Part shown: piece by piece, positions 9,019 to 18,624 of the stretch
How positions within the stretch are numbered: the first letter of the stretch is position 1
How the letters are laid out: each line of letters starts with the position of its first letter
Source of the DNA: JALORV01 sp963791235
Lineage (GTDB): Bacteria > Pseudomonadota > Gammaproteobacteria > Burkholderiales > Burkholderiaceae_F
NCBI GenBank assembly: GCA_963791235.1
Contig: CAWBRW010000029.1
Coordinates: forward strand, 434,001-498,000
Direction: 5' to 3'
DNA: 64,000 bases
The notes under the pieces: generated by a model
Told to the model about the DNA's origin: nothing
Database searches by the model: none
What the model saw: the letters and a program-made list of their open reading frames with translations, nothing else
Translations under genes and position numbers: made by a program

Positions 9019-10182
9019 GTGATCACCGGCCCGGCGCGCGATCCGCGCATCGACGCGCTGCGCGGCTTCGCGCTGCTCGGCATCCTCCTCGTCAACATCC
9101 AGTCGTTCATTTCCGGTGCGCCGAACGCGCTCGGCTTCCTGCCAGCCGACGCAGGTCTTTCCGACCGGATTGCTTACTTCATCACGGCCACCTTCATCCT
9201 CGGCAAGTTCATGCCGCTCTTCGGCATGCTGTTCGGGGCGGGGTTCGCGCTGCTCTACGACAAGCTCAGCGCGAGTTTCGAGGCGCCGCGGCGGCTGTAT
9301 CGACGCCGCCTGGCGTTCCTGGCGGGCTTCGGGCTGCTGCATGCGCTGCTGCTCTACTTCGGCGACATCACGCTGGCGTATGCCATCGCGGGCTTCGTGC
9401 TGCTGCTCCACGCCGACAGCGACTTCCCGCGCCTCGCGCGTGCCACTGCCGGCTGGTGGTTGTTCGCCGCGGCGTGGTTGCTCATTTCGATCCTGCCGGC
9501 CGCCGGTTCCACCGCCGCCGACTCGTTGCCACTGATCGAAATGGTCGAGCGCAATATCGAAGCCGGCATGGCGCTCGGCTTCGCGGCACAGTGGCCGCTG
9601 CGAGTGCAAATGGGCCTGTGGCAGATACAGGCGAATCTGTTCGGCCTGCCTTCGATCATCGCGTTGATGATGACCGGAGCCCTGGCCCAACGCGCCGGTT
9701 GGCTGCGACACCCGGACGCGCCGGCATGGCGGCGTGCCGCGCTGATCGGCCTGGGGTTTGGGCTGCCTGCTGCGCTCGCGTACGGCAGCTGGGCGATGAC
9801 GCACGCAGAACTGGAGCCGAGCCTGTCGATTCCCGCCGTTGCGCTGGCCCTGCACGCGATCAGTCTCGTACTGGCCTTCCTGTACGCCGCGCTGTTTCTT
9901 CGACGCGCGCCCGAGCGGGTGGTGGCATGGCTCGCACCCGCCGGCCGCATGCCGCTCACGAACTATTTGCTGCAGTCGATCGCCATGGCTGTGTTGCTGC
10001 CGGGCTGGGGGCTCGGCCTCGGAGCGCGGCTGGGCTATGCGCAGCTGAGCGTGCTGGCCATCGCGATTTTCGCGGCGCAGACACTGCTGAGCCGATGGTG
10101 GCTTGCGCGCAATCCGCAGGGCCCGCTCGAGGCGATTTGGCGCGCGTGGACCTACCGCGGGGCAGTGCGTCGGACCGCCTGA
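9019..10182 (+). CDS. DUF418 family integral membrane protein (YeiB-like)
   Basis: This 387-residue polytopic protein starts with the family hallmark RIDALRGFALLGILLVNI. It has about nine or ten hydrophobic segments and ends with a DUF418-type region (RMPLTNYLLQSIAMAVLL and SRWWLARNPQGPLEAIWRAWTY). The start is GTG 9019, 13 bases after coaD. The family resembles acyltransferase-3-like membrane proteins, but no reaction is established. It converges with the MOSC protein gene, with nine bases between the stops. Confidence 0.85.
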   Translation: MITGPARDPRIDALRGFALLGILLVNIQSFISGAPNALGFLPADAGLSDRIAYFITATFILGKFMPLFGMLFGAGFALLYDKLSASFEAPRRLYRRRLAFLAGFGLLHALLLYFGDITLAYAIAGFVLLLHADSDFPRLARATAGWWLFAAAWLLISILPAAGSTAADSLPLIEMVERNIEAGMALGFAAQWPLRVQMGLWQIQANLFGLPSIIALMMTGALAQRAGWLRHPDAPAWRRAALIGLGFGLPAALAYGSWAMTHAELEPSLSIPAVALALHAISLVLAFLYAALFLRRAPERVVAWLAPAGRMPLTNYLLQSIAMAVLLPGWGLGLGARLGYAQLSVLAIAIFAAQTLLSRWWLARNPQGPLEAIWRAWTYRGAVRRTA

Positions 10183-10191
10183 TTGGTCCCG

Positions 10192-11031
10192 TCAGAGCGC
10201 GAGCGTGACTTCGACGGTCGAACCCCGTGCGATGTCGTCGCCGGCGCCGCGCTCGACGATGCAGTTGACCCCGAAAGTCACGCCGCCTGCGCGCGAGTTG
10301 TCGCGATAGACGGCGAGGGCGTCCCCGGGCTCGGTCGATGGCGTACCGGTCGCCGGGTCGACGTTCGGCACCGAGCAGCGCACGCAGGCCTTCACCACGC
10401 GAAGCTGTATTGCGCCAATCGAGAGCCGATCGAGGTAGTCCTCTTCGAATGCCTCGATGCCTGACAGGACCAGGTTGGGCCGGAAGCGTTCGATGCCGAC
10501 TGCGGACCCGCCGCGCTGCTTCAGGCGCTCATTGAGATCAGCCAGCGATTCGGTCGACACAATCAGCAGTGCAAATGCGTCGGCAAACTTGTAGGGCGCC
10601 TCGGTAGCGCCGGTGTAGCGCACGTTCGAAAGGCGCCTGGCCTCTGGATCAAAACGCATCAGCCGGCACGGTCGCTCCAGGTAGCGGGAGAACCACGCAT
10701 CGGCTACCTCGCCCTGCGTGACCGCCGCGATGCTGTCGTCCCAGACGCGCACGTTGAGGATGTCACCCTCGCTCGCGAATGGCACCTCGAGCCGCAGCAT
10801 GCCCGGCGCCTTCAAGCGCAGCGCCGAGGGCGTCAGGCGCGTTTCGATCAACGCCATTTGCGGCAGCTCACGCTGGCTCAGGAACTCGCCATCCTCACCG
10901 ACGACGACCCACTCGCGGTCGCCGATGCCGTCGATTTCCAGCCCGGTCGCGGCAAGCGTCGCTTGCTCAACCGCAATGCCGCGACAACCCTTGACCGGGT
11001 AGATGAACAGCCGATCGATCGTGGCGTGCAT
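10192..11031 (-). CDS. MOSC domain protein (YcbX-like, N-terminal beta-barrel plus MOSC)
   Basis: The 279-residue protein begins IDRLFIYPVKGCRGI, typical of the MOSC_N beta-barrel. It continues into a MOSC domain with RFRPNLVLSG and the conserved cysteine in KACVRCSVPNVDPATG, which in relatives binds molybdenum cofactor. YcbX-type proteins reduce N-hydroxylated compounds using an attached Moco. No C-terminal 2Fe-2S ferredoxin domain is present, unlike E. coli YcbX, so electrons would come from a separate partner. It lies five bases downstream of ychF on the same strand. Confidence 0.88.
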   Translation of the reverse strand: MHATIDRLFIYPVKGCRGIAVEQATLAATGLEIDGIGDREWVVVGEDGEFLSQRELPQMALIETRLTPSALRLKAPGMLRLEVPFASEGDILNVRVWDDSIAAVTQGEVADAWFSRYLERPCRLMRFDPEARRLSNVRYTGATEAPYKFADAFALLIVSTESLADLNERLKQRGGSAVGIERFRPNLVLSGIEAFEEDYLDRLSIGAIQLRVVKACVRCSVPNVDPATGTPSTEPGDALAVYRDNSRAGGVTFGVNCIVERGAGDDIARGSTVEVTLAL

Positions 11032-11036
11032 GGCGA

Positions 11037-12140
<1,104 letters not shown>

Positions 12141-12211
12141 GGGGGTATCCGGTTCAAGCGTGGAGCAAAGCGTGCGATTATCGCAAGCCCGAAGAGACTT
12201 TCCCAATCACT

Positions 12212-12664
12212 ATGCCGGTTGAACTGCGGGAAGTGACGCGCGCGACGGTATTGGCCGTCTGCAAGCTCGATGCGGGCGACGGCGGCAAGCAGGTGGCGCC
12301 GAACGCCGTTTCGATGGCCCAGGCCCATTTCACCCCGGAAGCCTGGTACCGGGCCGTCTACGACGGCGATGAACTGGTCGGTTTTGTCATGCTCTACGAC
12401 CCGACGCTCGCCGAGACCCCCGACGAGCACGAGTTCTTCCTCTGGCGCCTGATGATCGACAAGCGCTTCCAGGCCCGGGGCCTTGGCCGCGCCGTCGTCG
12501 AGCGGCTGGCCGAACATGTCCGCACGCGCCCGGGAGCTGAGCGCCTGCTCGTGTCGCACGTCAAGGACGCCGATCGGGTCGCCCGCTTCTACCAGTCGCT
12601 GGGTTTCGAATACACCGGCCACGAGGAGGATGGCGAACTGGAACTGGCGCTGAAGCTGCGTTGA
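12212..12664 (+). CDS. GNAT family N-acetyltransferase
   Basis: This 150-residue single-domain GNAT has the acetyl-CoA-binding segment DKRFQARGLGRAVVERL (the RxxGxG/A motif, about residues 88-104) and the C-terminal ADRVARFYQSLGFEYTG strand. The N-terminal LREVTRATVLAVCKL and FVMLYDP segments recall diamine/spermidine acetyltransferases, but the substrate cannot be fixed from sequence. It is divergent from ychF, and its stop overlaps the start of a second GNAT gene. Confidence 0.85.
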   Translation: MPVELREVTRATVLAVCKLDAGDGGKQVAPNAVSMAQAHFTPEAWYRAVYDGDELVGFVMLYDPTLAETPDEHEFFLWRLMIDKRFQARGLGRAVVERLAEHVRTRPGAERLLVSHVKDADRVARFYQSLGFEYTGHEEDGELELALKLR

Positions 12665-13245
12665 GTCCGCTGCGGTCCGATGCCGGGTGGATGGCGGTCG
12701 CGGCGGACCGGGGCGCCGCTGCGGAGCTGCAGTCCTTTTACGAGGCGAATCCCGAGTACTGGCACCTGACGCATGGCCATGCGCCCGGACCGGGCGAAGC
12801 GGACCACGGCTTCGATGCACGGCCTCCGGACGACATGCCGTACAGCGACCTGCCGATGTGGATCATCCGCGACCGCGCGAGCGGGCGGATCGTCGGTGAA
12901 GTGGCGGCGGCCACCGACCTCCTGGCGCCGGGCGTCATTCACCTGGGATTTTTCGTCGTCGAGACGGCGCGGCACGGCAGCGGCTTTGCGGCGGAGGTCT
13001 ACGCCAGCTATGAAGCGTGGGCGATCGCTCGGCGCGCGCGCTGGCTTCGACTGGGAGTGGTCGCGGCCAATCCCCGTGCCGAGGCATTCTGGCGTGCGCA
13101 GGGTTACAGCGAAGTGCGCCGCCGTGACAACTACGTGCTGGGAGAATGCACTCACGAGTTGATCGTGATGGTGAAACCGATCGGGTCGAACACCGTGGCC
13201 GACTATCTGGCCGAGGTGCCGCGCGATCGACCCGATGCCGCCTAA
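12661..13245 (+). CDS. GNAT family N-acetyltransferase
   Basis: This 194-residue protein shows a GNAT core: FFVVETARHGSGFAAEVYASYEAWA for the CoA-binding helix, LRLGVVAANPRAEAFWRAQGYSEV for the C-terminal strand and helix. The start is TTG 12661, overlapping the previous stop as TTGA; ATG 12691 (MAVAADRG) is an alternative that would remove ten residues. It is coupled to the upstream acetyltransferase, so the two may act on related substrates, which remain unknown. It converges with the patatin gene, with a 4-base overlap of ends. Confidence 0.8.
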   Translation: MSPLRSDAGWMAVAADRGAAAELQSFYEANPEYWHLTHGHAPGPGEADHGFDARPPDDMPYSDLPMWIIRDRASGRIVGEVAAATDLLAPGVIHLGFFVVETARHGSGFAAEVYASYEAWAIARRARWLRLGVVAANPRAEAFWRAQGYSEVRRRDNYVLGECTHELIVMVKPIGSNTVADYLAEVPRDRPDAA

Positions 13246-14306
13246 AGTGGCCGGGCCAGCGACAGGTCGGGCTGGTTCAGCCAGGCGAGCGCCGCCTCGG
13301 CGAACCGCTCGCACTCGGCGATCGCGCGCTCCCACGCGGCGATGCGCCCCGCGTGGTCGACCCCGTAGTGATAGAAGTCGCTGCGGTCGGGCAGCTTGCC
13401 GTTGGGCAACCGCTGGAGCATCGCTGACGACGGGGCGATGAGGACTACGTTCGCCAGCCAGGCATGGTCGCGTGGACGTGCGCGCCAGCGCAGCGACTTG
13501 TCGAGCCAGCCCGGCGTGACCCACGGCACGAAGTGCGGGTAAAGCACCACTCCACCGAGCTCGCGGTAGGGCAGGAGCAGGTGGAAGTCGATCAGGCCAC
13601 CGTCCCAGTAATCACCGGACGGCGCGCCGGGGATGTTTCGAACCGGGTCGCAGATCAGCGGGATCGACCCTGACGCGAGCAGCGCGTCTTCGAGGTTGAC
13701 TTGCGTGAGCGGCACGGTTTCGTAGCCGAACGGATCGTCGCGCACCGCAAGCCGCGGCGGCGCGCCCGCCTGGAACACGACGCGCTCCAGATGAGCGGCC
13801 AGTCGACGACGAGCAACAGTGTTCGCGATTGCGGCCCGCGCGAACGCCCCACGCGTCCCGGCAGCCAGCGGACCGCGCGCGCGTGCCGTGATGATCGACA
13901 GCGAAACGCGATCCGCAAGGCGCAACGCCGTGTCTTTGGTCAGTGCACGTGCAACTCCACGACACACCGTGGCGACCTGCGACGTCGAGGGACGGTGGGG
14001 ATAGTTCTGCTCGCGCACGTAGGCGGTCTGCAACCGGTCCAGCGCGCGCAGCGGGTCGGCGTGCGCCAGCGCGGCCATGCGCCAGGCGCCGATCGAGGCG
14101 CCGATCAGCTCGATCCGCTTCGACTGTGGCAGCCATTCTCGGGCGAACAGCCGGTCGAAGGGCAGCAGTGCAAGGCCTTTCGGTCCGCCGGCGGCAGCGG
14201 GCATGCACGTGATATCGCGCGGAGACAGGCCGCGCTCCGCGATGTGCCGGCGCGCGTCAGCGCCGAGACGGATATCGAGCAGGACGGAGTCGCGCAGGGA
14301 AGACAC
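13242..14306 (-). CDS. Patatin-like phospholipase / serine hydrolase
   Basis: The 354-residue protein has the patatin catalytic set. There is a glycine-rich oxyanion loop (AAAGGPKGLALL), the nucleophile elbow GASIGAW (GxSxG) near residue 70, and the catalytic aspartate in DGGLIDF near 228. No signal peptide is evident, so it is probably cytosolic, acting on lipid acyl esters. It lies between ychF/GNAT genes and pth in a spot that is usually empty, suggesting a local insertion. Substrate specificity cannot be read from sequence. Confidence 0.85.
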   Translation of the reverse strand: MSSLRDSVLLDIRLGADARRHIAERGLSPRDITCMPAAAGGPKGLALLPFDRLFAREWLPQSKRIELIGASIGAWRMAALAHADPLRALDRLQTAYVREQNYPHRPSTSQVATVCRGVARALTKDTALRLADRVSLSIITARARGPLAAGTRGAFARAAIANTVARRRLAAHLERVVFQAGAPPRLAVRDDPFGYETVPLTQVNLEDALLASGSIPLICDPVRNIPGAPSGDYWDGGLIDFHLLLPYRELGGVVLYPHFVPWVTPGWLDKSLRWRARPRDHAWLANVVLIAPSSAMLQRLPNGKLPDRSDFYHYGVDHAGRIAAWERAIAECERFAEAALAWLNQPDLSLARPL

Positions 14307-14328
14307 GGCAGTTGGAGCGCCGCCGCCG

Positions 14329-14931
14329 TCAGCGCGTGTGCAGCTTCAGCATCGCCGCCTCGAACTTGCCGCTCACCAGCAGGTCGACGATGCCTTCCGC
14401 CCGCTCGACCGCTTCGTCGATCAGCGTCTGCTCCTCGCGGCGCGGTGGATGCAGCACGAAATCGACGACCTCCTGTTCCAGTTGCAGCTCCCGCGGGTGG
14501 CCGATGCCGATACGCAGCCGCCAGAAATCGGCAGTCGTCAGTCGTGCCTGCGTGTCCTTCAGGCCGTTGTGACCGGCGGTGCCGCCGCCCCGCTTGAGCT
14601 TCACCACTCCCGGCAGCAGGTCGAGTTCGTCGTGGGCGACCAGGATTTCGGATGGCAGGATCTTGTAGAACAGCGCCAGCGCCACGACGGCGTTGCCAGA
14701 ACGGTTCATGTAGGTCGTGGGCTTCAGCAGCCAGACGTCCTGGCCGCCGCAGCGCAAGCGGGCGACGTCGCCATGGAACTTGCGCTCGCTCGAGAAGCGC
14801 GCACCTTCGCGCCGGGCAATCGCGTCGACGAGCCAGTAGCCGGCGTTGTGCCGCGTTGCCTCGTACTCGGCGCCGTAGTTGCCGAGGCCGACGATCAGGC
14901 GGATGCCGCGAGTGTGTTCAGGTTCGTCCAC
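14329..14931 (-). CDS. pth: Peptidyl-tRNA hydrolase
   Basis: Pth releases peptides from tRNAs dropped by stalled ribosomes. The 200-residue protein has LIVGLGNYGAEYEATRHNAGYW with the catalytic histidine in RHNAG, then KPTTYMNRSG, and VAHDELDLLPGVVKLKRGGGTAGHNGLKD. One family position is changed: the usual GLGNPG is GLGNYG. The start is taken as GTG 14931 (VDEPEHTRGIRLIV) because an ATG further upstream falls inside the rplY terminator hairpin. It is downstream of rplY, in the common rplY-pth order. Confidence 0.94.
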   Translation of the reverse strand: MDEPEHTRGIRLIVGLGNYGAEYEATRHNAGYWLVDAIARREGARFSSERKFHGDVARLRCGGQDVWLLKPTTYMNRSGNAVVALALFYKILPSEILVAHDELDLLPGVVKLKRGGGTAGHNGLKDTQARLTTADFWRLRIGIGHPRELQLEQEVVDFVLHPPRREEQTLIDEAVERAEGIVDLLVSGKFEAAMLKLHTR

Positions 14932-14943
14932 GATCCGACTGAA

Positions 14944-14974
14944 GAAAAAGGCCCGCTGTCGAGGACAGCGGGCC
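14944..14974 (-). terminator. Rho-independent terminator after rplY
   Basis: On the minus strand an 11-bp perfect stem GGCCCGCTGTC / GACAGCGGGCC with a 3-base loop is followed by TTTTTC. It lies 50 bases past the rplY stop and ends 13 bases before the pth GTG start, so pth needs read-through or its own promoter. Confidence 0.9.
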
Positions 14975-15024
14975 GCATTGTGCCGTAGCACTCGCCGCCG
15001 CTCGCGCGGCGGCGAAGCCGACCG

Positions 15025-15726
15025 TTACTTCTTCTTGTCGCCGCCCTTTTCTTCCTTGCCGCCCTTGGCCGGGGCAGCGCCAGGCGCAGCAACAGGCGCC
15101 TTCTGCGCGGTGGCGGGGACCTCGACGGCAGCCACCGGTGCGGCAACCACCTCTTCCTCGGCCTGCTCGCCGTGCGTGGACACCGACGCGACAACCGGGT
15201 TCTCCTTGCCCCTTAGCACCGGCGAAACGCCGGCAGGCAACTTCAGGTCGAGGACGCGAACGGACTGGTGCGCCTGCAGTTCCGACAGATCGACTTCGAT
15301 GAACTCCGGCAGGTCCTTCGGCAGGCACGCCACGTCGACCTCGGACATGATGTGGCTGATCAGGCCGCCACCCAGCTTGAACGCCGGCGAGTCCTCCTGG
15401 CCGACAAAGTGCAGCGGTACCCGCATGTGGATCTTCTGGTTCTCCGACACGCGCTGGAAATCGACGTGCAACACCACCGGGCGGTACGGATGCATCTGGA
15501 AGTCGCGCAGCAGCACGCGCTCCGATGTGCCGTCGAGTTCCATGTCGAGGATCGAAGCATGGAATTTTTCCTTGCGCAGTGCGTGGAACAAGGGGTTGTG
15601 CTCGACCTCGATCGCCTGTGCGGCACCGCTGCCGCCGTAAAGCACGCCGGGCACCTTGCCGGCATGGCGCAGGCGGCGGCTCGCACTCGTGCCTTGCGCA
15701 TCTCGTTTGTTGGCTACGACTTTCAT
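15025..15726 (-). CDS. rplY: 50S ribosomal protein L25/general stress protein Ctc
   Basis: The 233-residue protein is the long CTC-type L25 that binds 5S rRNA. The N-terminal L25 beta-barrel (GTSASRRLRHAGKVPGVLYGG) is followed by a TL5-like C domain (VPLHFVGQEDSPAFKLGG through FIEVDLSELQAHQSVRV). After about residue 185 comes a low-complexity Ala/Pro/Glu tail ending in lysines, as in many betaproteobacteria. It lies between prs and pth, with a terminator on each side. Confidence 0.96.
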   Translation of the reverse strand: MKVVANKRDAQGTSASRRLRHAGKVPGVLYGGSGAAQAIEVEHNPLFHALRKEKFHASILDMELDGTSERVLLRDFQMHPYRPVVLHVDFQRVSENQKIHMRVPLHFVGQEDSPAFKLGGGLISHIMSEVDVACLPKDLPEFIEVDLSELQAHQSVRVLDLKLPAGVSPVLRGKENPVVASVSTHGEQAEEEVVAAPVAAVEVPATAQKAPVAAPGAAPAKGGKEEKGGDKKK

Positions 15727-15843
15727 TTCACACTCCAGTTCTCGTCCGCGGACCGCGACCAGTCACAACGGACAATTTCGACGCAGGCGGTTGCCCATGC
15801 CGACCTGAACACGAGGCACGCGCCTCTGCGTTGCAGTTACATC

Positions 15844-15873
15844 AAAAAAATCGTCTGGCTCCGCCAGCGATTT
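15844..15873 (-). terminator. Rho-independent terminator after prs
   Basis: On the minus strand AAATCG-CTGGC pairs with GCCAG-A-CGATTT around a GGA loop (one bulged A), followed by a run of seven T. It lies about 45 bases past the prs stop. A second perfect 9-bp hairpin (15890-15898 with 15905-15913, six-base loop) without a T-tract sits between it and the stop codon. Confidence 0.85.
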
Positions 15874-15917
15874 CTTCTAACCATTCCGCGCAAAAGTAGG
15901 GGTGTACTTTTGCACGC

Positions 15918-16877
15918 CTATTCAATAAACAGAGAACTCACCGAGTCCTCACGCGCAATGCGCGAAATCGTTTCGCCCAGCAGTGCCGCACACGACAACT
16001 GGCGGATCTTCCGACACGACGCCGCGGCGGCGGACAGCGGGATCGTGTCAGTCACGACGAGCTCGTCGATCACCGAATTGTTCAACCGCTCGATTGCCGT
16101 GCCTGAAAGCACCGGGTGCGTTGCATAGGCCATCACGCGCAGCGCCCCGCTGTCGCGCAGCGCCTGCGCGGCCTGGCACAGCGTGTTCGCGGTGTCGACC
16201 ATGTCATCCATGATCACGCAGTTGCGGCCCTCGACCTCGCCGATGATGTGCATGACTTCAGCCACGTTCGCACGCGGCCGTCGTTTGTCGATGATCGCAA
16301 GATCGGCTTCCATCCGCTTTGCGAGTGCGCGTGCACGCACGACCCCGCCGACGTCGGGCGACACTACGACCAGGTTGTCGTAGTTGTGCTTCCACAGGTC
16401 GCCCAGCAGGATCGGACTCGCGTAGATATTGTCGACCGGGATGTCGAAGAAGCCCTGAATCTGATCGGCGTGCAGGTCCATCACCAGCATGCGGTTGATG
16501 CCAGCGACCTGCAGCATGTTGGCGACGACCTTGGCGCTGATGGCAACGCGGGCGCTGCGCGGCCGGCGATCCTGGCGGGCGTAGCCGAAGTAGGGAATCG
16601 CCGCGGTGATCCGACCAGCGGACGCACGCTTCAGTGCGTCGGCCATGATCATGATCTCCATCAGGTTGTCGTTCGTCGGCGCACAGGTCGGCTGCAGGAT
16701 GAAGACGTCCTTGCCGCGCACGTTTTCGAACAGTTCGACGGTCACCTCGCCATCGGAAAAGCGCGAAACCTGCGCTTTTCCGAGCGGGATGTTGATCTGC
16801 TGGGCCACGGCCTGCGCGAGCTTCGGGTTCGCGTTGCCCGTGAACACCATCAGGTTGTCGGGGACCATCAAGGCCAT
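15918..16877 (-). CDS. prs: Ribose-phosphate pyrophosphokinase (PRPP synthetase)
   Basis: Prs makes phosphoribosyl pyrophosphate from ribose 5-phosphate and ATP, the precursor of purines, pyrimidines, His, Trp and NAD. The 319-residue class I enzyme has FTGNANPKLAQAVAQQINIPLG at the N terminus and the flexible-loop/ATP region SARVAISAKVVANML. The ribose-phosphate loop CVIMDDMVDTANTL and VVSPDVGGVVRARALAKR are also clear. Length is canonical (about 315). It follows tRNA-Gln and ispE on the same strand, the classic proteobacterial order. Confidence 0.97.
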   Translation of the reverse strand: MALMVPDNLMVFTGNANPKLAQAVAQQINIPLGKAQVSRFSDGEVTVELFENVRGKDVFILQPTCAPTNDNLMEIMIMADALKRASAGRITAAIPYFGYARQDRRPRSARVAISAKVVANMLQVAGINRMLVMDLHADQIQGFFDIPVDNIYASPILLGDLWKHNYDNLVVVSPDVGGVVRARALAKRMEADLAIIDKRRPRANVAEVMHIIGEVEGRNCVIMDDMVDTANTLCQAAQALRDSGALRVMAYATHPVLSGTAIERLNNSVIDELVVTDTIPLSAAAASCRKIRQLSCAALLGETISRIAREDSVSSLFIE

Positions 16878-17001
16878 GGCTGAGGTGCCTGCGCGCCTGG
16901 CGCGTCGGTTTTATTCCGGCCGGAACGCCGGCCCCGAAAAGACGCCGCCGCGATGTGCACGAAACGCCTGTGCGTCTGTTACATCACGGCGGTGCTACGA
17001 A

Positions 17002-17078
17002 TGGCTGGGGAGGAAGGATTCGAACCCTCGAATGGCGGAATCAAAATCCGCTGCCTTAACCAGCTTGGCGACTCCCCA
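17002..17078 (-). tRNA. tRNA-Gln (anticodon TTG)
   Basis: A complete cloverleaf reads on the minus strand: acceptor TGGGGAG paired with CTCCCCA, D arm GCCAAGCTGGTTAAGGC, anticodon stem GCGGA...TCCGC with loop TTTTGAT (anticodon TTG), T loop GGTTCGAATC, discriminator G, and an encoded CCA. TTG reads CAA/CAG glutamine codons. It sits between ispE and prs, the usual place for this tRNA in beta- and gammaproteobacteria. Confidence 0.96.
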
Positions 17079-17153
17079 GCACTAACCTCGAATTCTCAAG
17101 TCTGCGCTGTCCTGCGTACTGCATGTGCGGGGCCTGCCGCACGACTTCGACGC

Positions 17154-18041
17154 CTACCAGGCACTCAGCGGATGCTCTGCCAGGCCACGCACGACCCAAC
17201 CGCGCCAGTTTTCCGGCAGGTCCGCGATAGCCGCGCGGGCCAGGTCGTCGTTGGCCGTTATGGCAAACACTGCGGAACCCGAACCAGTCATGCGTGCCAC
17301 TCCGAACCGGGCGAGGTGGGCAAGCACTTGGTCGATCACAGGAAACCTGCGGCGCGCCACGGCCTCGAGATCATTGGCGCCGAAGAGGACCGGGGTCCGG
17401 GTTTCGCCGCGTTCTCGGAGGTTCTGCGGCACGGGGTCAACGGCCGCAGAAAAGTCCGACATTTTCGTGGCTTTGGTATCTCGTGTCAAACCGGAGTCCT
17501 CGAAGATTTCCTTTGTCGAAACATGCACTTGAGGCCAGATCACCGCATAGTGGGCTGGCTGAAGTGCAAGCGGCGTCAATTGCTCGCCGCGGCCCTCGGC
17601 AAACGCATTCTTGCCGTGGACGAAAAACGGCACGTCTGCGCCGAGTTCGAGCGCCAGGTCAGCCAACTGCTGACGATCAAGCCCGGTGTTCCAGAGCCGA
17701 TTCAGCGCGATCAGCGTTGTCGCCGCGTCCGATGAACCGCCACCCAGCCCCGCGCCTGCAGGAATCCGCTTGCTGAGATGGATGTCAGCGCCAAAGCGCG
17801 ACGCGGTGCGCTGCTGCAGCAGCCGGGCGGCACGCATCACAAGATCAAGTTGGACATCGCCGACGACATCACCGCTGCGATGCAGTTGCCCATCGTCGCG
17901 CCGTTCGACATCGATCCAGTCAACCAGGTCGATCAGCGCGAACACGGTCTGCAGTTCGTGGTAGCCGTCGGCACGACGCCCCAGCACATGCAGGAACAGG
18001 TTCAGCTTGGCCGGGGCCGGCAGCGCGAGGGCGCGTTCCAT
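17154..18041 (-). CDS. ispE: 4-diphosphocytidyl-2-C-methyl-D-erythritol kinase
   Basis: IspE phosphorylates CDP-ME in the MEP isoprenoid pathway. The 295-residue GHMP kinase has PAPAKLNLFLHVLGRRADGYHELQT at the N terminus, the ATP loop IPAGAGLGGGSSDAATTL near residues 95-112, and a C-terminal MTGSGSAVFAI. Length is standard. It lies 16 bases downstream of lolB and precedes tRNA-Gln and prs. Confidence 0.96.
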   Translation of the reverse strand: MERALALPAPAKLNLFLHVLGRRADGYHELQTVFALIDLVDWIDVERRDDGQLHRSGDVVGDVQLDLVMRAARLLQQRTASRFGADIHLSKRIPAGAGLGGGSSDAATTLIALNRLWNTGLDRQQLADLALELGADVPFFVHGKNAFAEGRGEQLTPLALQPAHYAVIWPQVHVSTKEIFEDSGLTRDTKATKMSDFSAAVDPVPQNLRERGETRTPVLFGANDLEAVARRRFPVIDQVLAHLARFGVARMTGSGSAVFAITANDDLARAAIADLPENWRGWVVRGLAEHPLSAW

Positions 18042-18057
18042 AGCCTCTGGTAGGCAA

Positions 18058-18624
18058 TCAGCCGGCCGGATCGTCGACGATGAGCCGGACCGAAACCGCT
18101 GGCTGGCCGTTCAGCATGGGGCGATCTAGCTGCAGCCGGCGTGGCTTGTTCGTCACCGTTGAATACTCTTCGATGCGGATGGTCCAGCCGTCCTGCTCGA
18201 TACGGCTGATACGTTCGCTGTCCATCTGCGTGCGTGCTGGCCGGGACGGCTCGGGCCGGCCTTCGAGCCAGTCGGCAAGCCCACTGACCGGGAGGCGCCA
18301 GCCGAGCAGGCCTTCGATCAGCTGGTCGGCGTTGGGTCCGCTGGCCATCTGCATTTCCGGACCCGTGGCCGTTGCACGTCCCGGCTCGATCTCGATGCGG
18401 GCGAGCGTCGTTCCGACCGGTGTCGCCAGGTCGATCACCTGTTGGTTACCCCGTACCTCGACCGTGAAACGTCCGCTGACATTGCTGGGCCGGCCATTGC
18501 CCTGCGCCTGGGCGGAAAACCGTCCGCTATAGGAGCGCTCGACGGGTAGGGGTGCTGTTGCACAACCGGCGAGCGCGACCGCGAGCGCCAGCCCGGCCAG
18601 CCAGAGGAGTCGATCGCGAATCAC
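18058..18624 (-). CDS. lolB: Outer-membrane lipoprotein receptor LolB
   Basis: LolB accepts lipoproteins from LolA and inserts them into the outer membrane. The 188-residue product has a lipoprotein signal with lipobox LAGC near residue 21 (LALAVALAGC), then RSYSGRFSAQAQGNGRPSNVSGRFTVEVRG, the LolB beta-strand pattern. Start is GTG 18624, overlapping the stop of the TPR lipoprotein gene (GTGA). Sequence conservation in LolB is low, so the call also relies on the ispE neighbour. Confidence 0.9.
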   Translation of the reverse strand: MIRDRLLWLAGLALAVALAGCATAPLPVERSYSGRFSAQAQGNGRPSNVSGRFTVEVRGNQQVIDLATPVGTTLARIEIEPGRATATGPEMQMASGPNADQLIEGLLGWRLPVSGLADWLEGRPEPSRPARTQMDSERISRIEQDGWTIRIEEYSTVTNKPRRLQLDRPMLNGQPAVSVRLIVDDPAG

